DNA of 13,582 nucleotides from Elusimicrobiota bacterium (GTDB lineage: Bacteria > Elusimicrobiota > Elusimicrobia > 2-02-FULL-39-32): the NCBI GenBank assembly GCA_023249835.1, contig JAHFBY010000010.1:1-13582 (forward strand), written 5' to 3'. Shown here piece after piece: positions 7,701-13,582 of this stretch. The first letter of the stretch is position 1. Each line of letters opens with the position of its first letter. Made by a program: the position numbers and the translations under genes. The notes beneath the pieces are model-generated. The model was not told the DNA's origin. It saw nothing but the letters and a program-made list of their open reading frames with translations, and did not search any database.

Positions 7701-8106
7701 GAACGCCCACTTTGCTCTGCGCCTTTTGAATTTCTTGTAATCTAATAGTAATGATCTGTTTAAGGTTCTCGTCTTGATTGACTCGTTCAATGACGCCTGC
7801 AATTGTTTCCGCTAAGCTTTCAACAGAAATGGAACCCTCATCAACTTGGATTAAACTAGCGCCGATCAATTGGCAATTTTGGGTTACTTTTTCGCCATTG
7901 ATAATTTTTATTAACGCTTGGCTAATAGGCGACCATGCCCCGTATGTTTCTGTCCGCTCAATGAGGCGGTAAAAATCCCCCTGATCCTTGGGATTAACGT
8001 CGCTCAATTTATTGCCGATAGAATTTCGCATTAACGTTTTAAAATCGGGGTTTTGTTCCGCAGCGTTTATGAGGGAACTATTAACCTCCGCATTTTTTTT
8101 TGGCAA
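4732..8106 (-). CDS. C-terminal part of giant repeat protein, with four membrane helices (frame-shifted from the upstream frame)
   Basis: An open frame of 1124 codons. I read it as the downstream half of one giant protein. It has no convincing start of its own: the first possible codon is a TTG at 8106 with no ribosome site, and the next ATG is at codon 26, also without one. Residues 1-50 complete a repeat begun in the previous frame. Residues 150-230, 262-405 and 428-590 carry further helical repeats (signatures RRLAWLLILSCA and LSRDW; GLTLLALC and KIFKAAKES). Residues 672-775 hold four hydrophobic helices (about 672-694, 696-716, 731-752, 756-775). The remaining 350 residues are soluble and unrecognised, with an alpha/beta-looking stretch near 971-1035 (KDLVIVDITD, AGNALYFVNRN). 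With an exported N-terminus and four helices, both large parts would face the periplasm; this is inference. Function unknown. Confidence 0.75.
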   Translation of the reverse strand: MPKKNAEVNSSLINAAEQNPDFKTLMRNSIGNKLSDVNPKDQGDFYRLIERTETYGAWSPISQALIKIINGEKVTQNCQLIGASLIQVDEGSISVESLAETIAGVIERVNQDENLKQIITIRLQEIQKAQSKVGVRLSSQQNLFRDPNEAITIQELATFLIHPKFSAREPSRIGLTLFALLLRNTDLKVGIADFLNQGQILELAYNHWGEDQDSEQFLEIIKKCLLLGIKIQGETETRRNIVTSKFLSAQKIVQVIEYNKLPAMFENLVNNSFSADNLEEAVDQLGLSVVQNIALKDSAAQVNSYRVAHNVQFENLINQTFLEAGRSIEMRRLAWLLILSCAKDNNQFKNELVNFINRNSDNFLTMLSRDWNNASDGHFAAIYKNYVFKNILALMQKDSAFVDAFYNQNNEWVQPALRNFNLDVTPVLAEAARGGPLDQLKELLLNWLPNDEKQEEILNFEKSHKREIQGILNALLSGDRDSKSAGLTLLALCSSASLASLLTDAANRALFIAAVKEVQKVDRDVTRKIFKAAKESKEIEKNILEALAEDSANEGPLEQSLGYIFRQSMGNSFSTTESGLQGKIYRQLSNVVGNFNYDAGSISRKSHKTQGLARLFKKQGLLYRAIDPEKQANPSLIGRSVLLELFASLGLFAPKSVANKMGLKAPETPVWLRATGFMSFAALLIGMVIGITGSDQWFMLSFFAVTVSSFLHYYAHTYLDQTDKDQLDWNYLKGFCLLLWAMIAIPFFAGYMHWESLGAAFIPSIIISLILARLTIHTGNDYVAEKKALTKKGDEGSEPVLNPLTSRFAGQELPVFVKGLRNSSSYQQSRNVQQALQRITLFLTGRIIDNEAELTEMERRTLSYQTAREVEELAVVLEAVNSGRVQTEAEFKRAAGQIFFSAGENHAEKDDTAFTAVFDALSRAANNRWQPTMLEDRFVAAAKKTYAAGQSAIQILDNAGRTDYKTEVMEKDLVIVDITDLDVKTLETVKKAIAAGNALYFVNRNLGEDNVIRLADLRSALLRAGVNIKMMRGGEMLTGDFLNKENALIPAQVKNAVQLKLGRGTLPNIRLFVSTPSAVDLSAMNAAQVFIYLMGTGNELINLKPVSETLLQQMQQRKMIETQA
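6337..6825 (-). repeat. type-2 helical repeat, copy C
   Basis: Residues about 428-590 of the downstream frame. SAGLTLLALCSSASLASLL, NRALFIAAV, KIFKAAKESKEIEKNIL and QSMGNSFS parallel copy B's segments in the same order. Confidence 0.65.
6892..7323 (-). repeat. type-1 helical repeat, copy 4
   Basis: Residues about 262-405 of the downstream frame. Signature EMRRLAWLLILSCAK and LSRDW with Trp-to-Trp spacing of 36. Its presence here, after three copies in the upstream frame, shows both frames share one architecture. Confidence 0.7.
7417..7659 (-). repeat. type-2 helical repeat, copy D (partial, weaker)
   Basis: Residues about 150-230 of the downstream frame. SRIGLTLFALLLRNTDLKVG and LEIIKKCLLLG resemble the core of copies B and C, but the following part is not clearly matched. 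Confidence 0.45.
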
Positions 8107-8431
8107 TTTTTATAAGTTTGAGCACAACTTGGGCAGGGACGATCCTTTGCCTGGAAAGCTTTTCAATAAATAAATTTCTATTAGCGCTTACCGCTAATAG
8201 CGATGACAATGCGTCCTCTTTTTCACCAATAGCCAAAAGAGTAAAAGCAGCTCCTTGCAGGGAGTCATCGCTAAGCATGCTAATGCATATGCGCTGCATT
8301 TTAGTTTTATTGTTATCGCTAAACCTAATGACGGCATCCTTCTGTTTATCGGTAATTCGACCATCATTAAGCCATTCGACTAACTGGTTAGGCTTTCCAT
8401 CAAACGCATTATTTAGAGCTTCCTCAACATT
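7954..8431 (-). repeat. type-2 helical repeat, copy B, spanning the frame junction
   Basis: Starts near residue 1695 of the upstream frame (GAAFTLLAIGEKEDALSSLL, then KLIKIAKK) and only continues correctly in the downstream frame (NAEVNSSLI, then RNSIGNKLS and FYRLIER). The join at the A9 run recreates the layout of copies A and C. Confidence 0.7.
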
Positions 8432-11400
8432 GATATCAAAGCCCTCTTCATGCAAGTCTTCCTCTCTTTCTTTTCTTAAACCGAAAATGCTCATCACTGC
8501 TGATGCTGATTCGCGCATTGTTCCCATCGCAGAATCCCGAATATTTTTTAACTTTTGTTTAAGGCCGGAGCTGGGGTTTAAAGCCATTACCGGTTCAGTT
8601 CTGAAATTATCTGTTCGCATACGGTTCAATTCAATATAAAATGAGCTCTGCTTAAATTCTAGTTCAATATTCTCAAACTCAAAACCCATCCCATTAAGAA
8701 ACTTGGACGCGAATGCACTTTCCGGATCTTGGGCTTCAGAAAAAAGCATGTTGTTAACGGTCATATTAGCAGCGGCAATTTTTATGAGTTTACGGGCAAC
8801 CTCATAAAAAATAACCGGCTGGCTATTAAGGATAAGCATAAATTTACTAAGATTTTCACTATCGGAGAGAAAGTCGCTCATCATATTATACGGCGCGATT
8901 GCGAACAAAATAAGCAGCGCATTTTTCCCATTCGGGTCGTTGATTAACCCACTCAGAATTGATTTTATTTTATCAGCGTTATCCGCGTTCTCCATATAAG
9001 AGCGAATGAGCGCTTCCAATTCAATGCTTGGCTTTTTGCTTAATAATTCTATTAAAGGGTTAAATCCCAAACGTTCAGCGCATCCGATTATGTAATTGAA
9101 CGTATGTTGTATATTCACGTTTTCTTCTTGTTTTTCTTCCTCCTTTTCTTCCTGTTTATTTGATAGTTTTTTAAGCTCGCCGATAAAGCCAATATTGCCT
9201 GCCATCAAGTCCGTAAAGCGTTGCAAAACAATGCCCGCATCCAGAGGGCTGCTATGATCTTCCCAATCTTTAGCCAATTCATTTAAAAGTAACCCTTGGT
9301 TTTGCAAAATGTCTGTTTCAAACTCTCTTTTCAACTCTGTTTTTCTTGTATAGTAATAGGAAATCAACAACCACCCTGTTCGTTTGAATTCAAGGGTTTT
9401 TCCATTTAAGAACTTACTGATAAATTGTTCTAAATTTGTTATGTTCATGTTTCTCATGAACGTTTCAATTGCCATGGAGTAGTCCGTCCTGTTGCTTGCT
9501 GCGCTATTAAAGCCAAACAGTTTTTTCAGCGTTTTCAATTGCTCAGCAGTCGCATTGTCGTTCACCATTTCTCTGAGGATTCGATAAACATCCGCGGGAG
9601 ATTTAACATCATTTTCATCCCCCTGTTTTTGCGCAGGAACGTCATGGGCATAGTGCGGCCTTGACACTGAAAGCTTTTGCATTAAACGCACATGTCTATC
9701 ATTGTCTACAGCGCTTTCCCCGTTAAAGTTTGTTAAATCCCGAATAGCCCGATAAGCTCTGAGAGCAGCTCCCCGGCCAAAAACCACTTCTTTGCGGGGC
9801 GTTAATCCACTGGATTGGATCCCCCAATCTTTTTCAAATTGATTTAAAAACATTTCCATGTTTTCAACCGCATATTCTAAAAATTGGCCGCTCATTTTAT
9901 TGCTTTTAGCATAAAATATAATCATTAACCATTTTATGCGGTTCATTTTAACCAAGTAGGTCTCTGGGTCTGTATTATTCTGAGGAGGCGAATAAGTTGC
10001 TCTCAACAGTTCCAGGTTAAGAGCATTATACTGTTTAGCTGAGAGCTCTTGGCCACCTTTAAGTTGGTCGAAGAGTTCAAAAATATACGGCGTCAGAGGA
10101 AGAGAATTCACGTCATCAAATAATTCATACAAATTATTTTTTAAAATTAGGTTATTGAATGCTTTCAGAATATCATTTTCATTGAGGTTGGTATTGTCCA
10201 GTCTGTTTCTAGTTAATTTGAGTTCCAACAATACAAGGTTATTTATTCGGGAATTTCCCGCAAGAATTCTCTTTACTGATTGAGCATCAAACTCTCCTTC
10301 GCCAAACTGGAAAGATTTTAATATATACTTGTCCATTAATGCGTCTAAGCCTAAGGCGCCATTGCTTTTTTTAAAGGCTTCCAATAATTTACTGTCACCG
10401 TTGCTAATCCCATCGCTCAGAAGCTCCATAATAAGCTGCAAATCTTGATCATCCGCTTTGCCTTTGTCCTCATTTATTGGCTTTAACAATGATTCGTCAT
10501 AAGAAAAGTTTGTAGTTACATCTTGACGTTTTAGCAAGTGCGTCGGCCTTTGTTTTTTGCCGGGATCATTGCTTTCTTTATGTTCAAGCGCACCCTCTTT
10601 TTCTTCTTTCTTTGAGTTGCGCGGTGGAGATACTGCTCTTTTGCTTGATGAGTGTTGTGGTCTTGATCTGGCCGTTGATTGGGGTTGAACCCTAAGGAAC
10701 GCACTAGCAAATTTAACGTGTCCTGCCATCAGTACTTGGATACGGTTAAAAATAGTCTTGGCATACTCCTCTGCAAAACGATTCGCACTAAAGTCTGACC
10801 AATCGCGGGAAAAGTTTGCTAGTAAACTAGTTTGATTTCCCAATACATAATTAACAAAGTCAGCTCTTAGTGCTTCATCCTCATTACCGATATAGTTAAT
10901 GATCAATAACCAACCTAATCGGCGTAAATCTATATTTCTATTTTCATCAAGCAACCTATTAATAAAAGAATTAAAATCAATATTGTTTTGATGTAGGATG
11001 TTGAAAATCACAGGTGTGTATTGGTTCGAAAAGTCATTGGTTAATAACTGGCTTAAATCTTCTAGTTGTTCAGGTGTGATTGTTCCCGAATTGATGAATT
11101 CTCTTAATACATTGGGAACATCAGCGTCAGCAATTAATAGCGGGTTAACCAAGCCAGGCCCCTCATTGTAAATCCTATGTGCTTCTAAGGAGTTTTCACT
11201 GCTCAATATCTCTTCCACATAAGGCACCAGAGCGGAAACGTCCCGTCTCCTGCCGATTTCGCCCGGGTGTAGTTGGGGAATATGTAGGAGCGAAAAAGTC
11301 GCAGCCATAACCGCTCTCGGCAGATTTTCTTCCTGCAATAATAAGCACAAAGATTCATATCCTGCGGTTAAATCTTGGGTTTCCGCTACCACCAGGTCGT

Positions 11401-13513
11401 GGGCTTGTTGCACAAACCCTTGCAGGGCTGCTCGGATATAGTCTAAAGCTTTTTCAAACGCGGTTCCATTTTCCGCATAGATGCGAACGCCTTGTCCCAT
11501 AAAATCGGGTAAAGTTTCCAGCAGAGTTAAATTCTCATCGCTTAGCTCTGTAAATCCTTTGCCTTTTGCCGTGTGCAGCTGCAAAGGGATGGTGTGGCCG
11601 TCTTGCTCAATCACTACGCGGACGCCGGCGCTGCCATCTCTCAAGGCAGAAACCGTTATTTTTAAATTTTGCACTTGGGCTCTTGCGATCCACTGTTCCA
11701 GCTCCGTCTGTAGAGTTTTCGGGTCATTGCTCCGGGAAAGGCCTAAAGCAACGAGCGCCGCGGTGAGTCCTCGCGTCACTCCGGTGCGCGGGTCCATGAG
11801 GCTGCTTAGGGCCAAGGTGGGTCGCGTGGCTAAACGTATTTTCTCACCCGTAAAAATCTGCTCTATCGGCCGCTTGCTGCGCAGGAACTGCTCCAAATAG
11901 GCGGTTCCGCCCCCTTGCGCTGCTTCGAGTTTTGGGCGGATCACGGCGTGGGCAACCCTTTGCGCTTTCATCAACTCCACCATACCCGTGGTATGAAAAC
12001 CGCCGGTTAAGAGCACGGCCACTTCTTTAGAGTCCTTTGTTCCGCGTTTGTGCCATTTCGCTAAAAGGTTTTTGAGTAAAACGTCGTTCCTGCGCACTGC
12101 GGCGCGGTTGAACTGTTCAAATTGGGAAAGCGCTTCGGCAGCTTGCGGAAAATCATGGGAGAGGTTTTTTACAATCGAATCGCGCGCCGCTAAATATTGA
12201 TCCCAAGATTCCGGCGTGAGCTTAAATTCAATGAGTTTTCCCACTAAAATGAGTTGTTCGGACTTTTGCAGCAGGTTAGCTTCCGCTTCGCTCTTGGCCA
12301 AACGTTTTACTTTAGCCTGCTCTAGAGCTGCCATTTCTTTAAATAGCTCTTTGGCGTTTAAAGCTTCGCTTATCTGCACATACTGGACATAAAGCTGCAT
12401 TTGCGGCCATTGCGAAACCTTAATGGCCTTTTGACCGCAGAGTTCGGACAATGATTTATAAAATTTGCCGTGGCTCCATTCCCCGGTGCGGTAGGCAACG
12501 GCCATGGACTGGAATCGCTTCAAAGCCTCTGCGCCTAGGTTCTTGACTAAAAACTCCAGCATGCTTTTGCGCTCTTTTTCCAGTTTCGCTTTGTCAAAAC
12601 CCTCTTCCAGCTTAGCTGCGTTTAAATAGCGTTCCAGCTGCGGATAGCTTTGAGTTTCGTCCTTCATTAAGGCTTGGATATATTTGCCTAAGGGGAGCTG
12701 GTCGTTGTGATAAGCGATGCGGTTTTGGTCTAAACTTTTGAGCGCCGGGTTTAAAACGCTCTCTTTTTCCTTATTTAACTCCTTTTGCCATAGCGCAAAG
12801 CGGTTTTTCATCTCTTTTTGGCTCTTAGCCGCCTGCTTAAAAGCGTTGACGTGCGCCACGTAGTCGCCCTCATTTTCTATACCCCACAGCTCCGGAGCCT
12901 TTGCGGAGGTAACTCCGGCATATTCCGAACCCGTAATATAGTTCCCGTTCAACAAGGTTCCGGCAACGGCATTTTTTAAATCGTTGCCCGGTATTGCGCG
13001 CAGCAAGTTTAAGGAAAAAGCCCCTTCTGCTCCTTCTACTCCTACCAGCAGGTTGGGAGACTCTTCCGTCAGCTTGCCAAGTCCGCGGGCAATGTTCTTT
13101 TGCGCGGAGATGTTTTCGTGCGCGTCTTGGACGTGGGCTACGATCAAATCTCCGGGTTTCCAGCTTTCCGGCAAATAGAGGCTGTCCAAATCCATGGATC
13201 CGGAAATTGCTTGCTCCAACCAGCGCAGGCTTTGGTAGCGCGCGTCCATGCGCAGTCCGCTCTTGATCAAAGCTTGGATAAAGCTCTGGTTTTGGCTGGG
13301 GCTGGGAGAGTGGGTGATGGGGTTAAGGTTGAGCGTGGGCCCGGCATAAGCTAAAAGCGTTTCTTCCTCTTTATGTTTGTTGATTTCCTCAATAGCGCTG
13401 CGGCGTTCATCCCAAAGGGAGGCTTGGGCGAACGGCGCTAATAGCGTTGTGCTTAAAAAACTTACCAGCACTCCCAACGAGATAATTTTGTTGATCAATT
13501 TATTTATTTTCAT
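8081..13513 (-). CDS. N-terminal part of giant exported repeat protein with a Tiki/ChaN-like domain
   Basis: An 1810-codon frame starting at ATG 13513, preceded by AGGGG 6 bases upstream. Residues 1-31 form a Sec signal peptide: a lysine-containing N-region, a hydrophobic core (about 10-26) and cleavage expected after AQA at residue 31. Residues 120-530 contain IVAHVQDAHENISAQKNIA (His127, Asp130, His132), VGVEGAEG (Glu160) and LLTGGFHTTGM (His507). This arrangement recalls the Tiki/ChaN/EreA superfamily, but the link is distant. Residues 530-795 are unrecognised. Three repeats of one helical family cover about 795-940, 1105-1262 and 1304-1447, and two of another about 1470-1630 and 1695-1805. 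Charged low-complexity linkers sit at 941-1000 and 1453-1466. The frame ends in KKKCGG in the middle of a repeat, which indicates truncation by a frameshift; it overlaps the next frame by 26 bases. Role unknown; probably periplasmic or cell-envelope. Confidence 0.8.
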   Translation of the reverse strand: MKINKLINKIISLGVLVSFLSTTLLAPFAQASLWDERRSAIEEINKHKEEETLLAYAGPTLNLNPITHSPSPSQNQSFIQALIKSGLRMDARYQSLRWLEQAISGSMDLDSLYLPESWKPGDLIVAHVQDAHENISAQKNIARGLGKLTEESPNLLVGVEGAEGAFSLNLLRAIPGNDLKNAVAGTLLNGNYITGSEYAGVTSAKAPELWGIENEGDYVAHVNAFKQAAKSQKEMKNRFALWQKELNKEKESVLNPALKSLDQNRIAYHNDQLPLGKYIQALMKDETQSYPQLERYLNAAKLEEGFDKAKLEKERKSMLEFLVKNLGAEALKRFQSMAVAYRTGEWSHGKFYKSLSELCGQKAIKVSQWPQMQLYVQYVQISEALNAKELFKEMAALEQAKVKRLAKSEAEANLLQKSEQLILVGKLIEFKLTPESWDQYLAARDSIVKNLSHDFPQAAEALSQFEQFNRAAVRRNDVLLKNLLAKWHKRGTKDSKEVAVLLTGGFHTTGMVELMKAQRVAHAVIRPKLEAAQGGGTAYLEQFLRSKRPIEQIFTGEKIRLATRPTLALSSLMDPRTGVTRGLTAALVALGLSRSNDPKTLQTELEQWIARAQVQNLKITVSALRDGSAGVRVVIEQDGHTIPLQLHTAKGKGFTELSDENLTLLETLPDFMGQGVRIYAENGTAFEKALDYIRAALQGFVQQAHDLVVAETQDLTAGYESLCLLLQEENLPRAVMAATFSLLHIPQLHPGEIGRRRDVSALVPYVEEILSSENSLEAHRIYNEGPGLVNPLLIADADVPNVLREFINSGTITPEQLEDLSQLLTNDFSNQYTPVIFNILHQNNIDFNSFINRLLDENRNIDLRRLGWLLIINYIGNEDEALRADFVNYVLGNQTSLLANFSRDWSDFSANRFAEEYAKTIFNRIQVLMAGHVKFASAFLRVQPQSTARSRPQHSSSKRAVSPPRNSKKEEKEGALEHKESNDPGKKQRPTHLLKRQDVTTNFSYDESLLKPINEDKGKADDQDLQLIMELLSDGISNGDSKLLEAFKKSNGALGLDALMDKYILKSFQFGEGEFDAQSVKRILAGNSRINNLVLLELKLTRNRLDNTNLNENDILKAFNNLILKNNLYELFDDVNSLPLTPYIFELFDQLKGGQELSAKQYNALNLELLRATYSPPQNNTDPETYLVKMNRIKWLMIIFYAKSNKMSGQFLEYAVENMEMFLNQFEKDWGIQSSGLTPRKEVVFGRGAALRAYRAIRDLTNFNGESAVDNDRHVRLMQKLSVSRPHYAHDVPAQKQGDENDVKSPADVYRILREMVNDNATAEQLKTLKKLFGFNSAASNRTDYSMAIETFMRNMNITNLEQFISKFLNGKTLEFKRTGWLLISYYYTRKTELKREFETDILQNQGLLLNELAKDWEDHSSPLDAGIVLQRFTDLMAGNIGFIGELKKLSNKQEEKEEEKQEENVNIQHTFNYIIGCAERLGFNPLIELLSKKPSIELEALIRSYMENADNADKIKSILSGLINDPNGKNALLILFAIAPYNMMSDFLSDSENLSKFMLILNSQPVIFYEVARKLIKIAAANMTVNNMLFSEAQDPESAFASKFLNGMGFEFENIELEFKQSSFYIELNRMRTDNFRTEPVMALNPSSGLKQKLKNIRDSAMGTMRESASAVMSIFGLRKEREEDLHEEGFDINVEEALNNAFDGKPNQLVEWLNDGRITDKQKDAVIRFSDNNKTKMQRICISMLSDDSLQGAAFTLLAIGEKEDALSSLLAVSANRNLFIEKLSRQRIVPAQVVLKLIKIAKKKCGG
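8093..8101 (-). other. A9 homopolymer at the frame junction (frameshift or slippage site)
   Basis: Nine consecutive A residues on the coding strand lie where the 1810-codon frame is about to end (TAA at 8083-8081) and the 1124-codon frame takes over. The downstream frame is +1 relative to the upstream one, so deletion of one A (A9 to A8) gives a continuous frame of about 2926 codons. The site could be a sequencing or assembly error, a real inactivating mutation, or a transcriptional slippage site; sequence alone does not choose. Confidence 0.75.
8624..9106 (-). repeat. type-2 helical repeat, copy A
   Basis: Residues about 1470-1630. Contains ALLILFAIAPYNMMSDFLS, then KLIKIAAANMTVNNMLF and FLNGMGFEFE. 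It aligns without gaps to copies B and C over the 17-residue KLIKIA stretch. Confidence 0.65.
9173..9604 (-). repeat. type-1 helical repeat, copy 3
   Basis: Residues about 1304-1447. Signature EFKRTGWLLISYYY and LAKDW with Trp-to-Trp spacing of 36, ending VLQRFTDLMAGNIGF, close to copy 1's IFNRIQVLMAGHVKF. Confidence 0.7.
9728..10201 (-). repeat. type-1 helical repeat, copy 2 (most diverged)
   Basis: Residues about 1105-1262. Signature KMNRIKWLMIIFYAK and FEKDW with Trp-to-Trp spacing of 35. The stretch after the second Trp has an insertion (SSGLTPRKEVVFGRG) compared with the other copies. Confidence 0.6.
10694..11131 (-). repeat. type-1 helical repeat, copy 1
   Basis: Residues about 795-940 of the giant protein. 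Signature DLRRLGWLLIINY followed 37 residues after its Trp by the Trp of FSRDW, then FAEEYAKTIFNRIQVLMAG. The same pattern recurs three more times. Confidence 0.7.
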
Positions 13514-13582
13514 TTTATTCCCCTAATGGATTTAATCTTAAAATTTGTAAAACGAAACCGGAGAGGGGTGTTTGCGAAGATG
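13514..13582. other. upstream region of the giant gene, partial
   Basis: Sixty-nine bases before the giant gene's ATG. Only the ribosome site (AGGGG) can be supported. The DNA is AT-rich near the gene, but I see no convincing -35/-10 pair; the promoter may lie outside the window. Confidence 0.5.

Noticed and set aside
8100..8639. Plus-strand frame of 179 codons opposite the giant gene
   Set aside because: Serine/leucine-rich translation typical of antisense of helical coding DNA; opposite a well-supported repeat unit.
11481..11900. Plus-strand frame of 139 codons opposite the giant gene
   Set aside because: It has no ribosome site or recognisable features and lies opposite a coding frame in a GC-richer stretch, where antisense open frames are common.
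13514..13582. Promoter candidate (TTTACA ... TAAGAT) before the giant gene
   Set aside because: The two boxes are only a few bases apart, far from the 16-18 base spacing needed.

Overview
All recognisable genes in this window lie on the minus strand, so transcription runs right to left. The short GGAG-type ribosome sites, compact gene spacing and gene families are bacterial. The very large exported protein on the right, with an N-terminal 'HVQDAH...VEGAEG...GGFHTTG' domain, resembles giant hypothetical proteins I associate with candidate phylum Omnitrophota (OP3). That lineage call is inference from memory, not a search result.

Right part (4732-13513): two overlapping reading frames that I read as one broken or frameshift-rescued gene. 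The first (1810 codons) has a Sec signal peptide, a possibly Tiki/ChaN/EreA-like N-terminal domain and a long helical repeat region. The second (1124 codons) continues the repeats and ends with four membrane helices and an unrecognised C-terminal domain. The frames meet at a run of nine A residues. Removing one A would give a continuous protein of about 2926 residues, and one repeat unit runs across the junction. I see two repeat families in four copies each. The middle of the gene is much more AT-rich than its ends.

Centre (4396-4731): a non-coding gap with a near-consensus sigma70 promoter facing left, a 10-bp GC-rich hairpin and an AT-rich imperfect inverted repeat.

Left part (1-4395): a likely operon read leftward. 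It contains a PLP-dependent Orn/Lys/Arg-type decarboxylase, a DksA/TraR zinc-finger regulator, a glyoxalase II/ETHE1-like metallo-beta-lactamase-fold hydrolase, a DJ-1/PfpI protein and a [3Fe-4S]-type ferredoxin fused to a DUF4346-like domain. A 71-bp palindromic REP/MITE-like element follows, then the 5' part of a glycerate kinase gene cut by the window edge. The hydrolase and DJ-1 genes overlap by ATGA and the ferredoxin gene starts one base after the DJ-1 stop, so these three are tightly coupled. Together they suggest polyamine/amino-acid metabolism, stress control and detoxification of aldehydes or sulfur species, but the linkage is inferred from position only.
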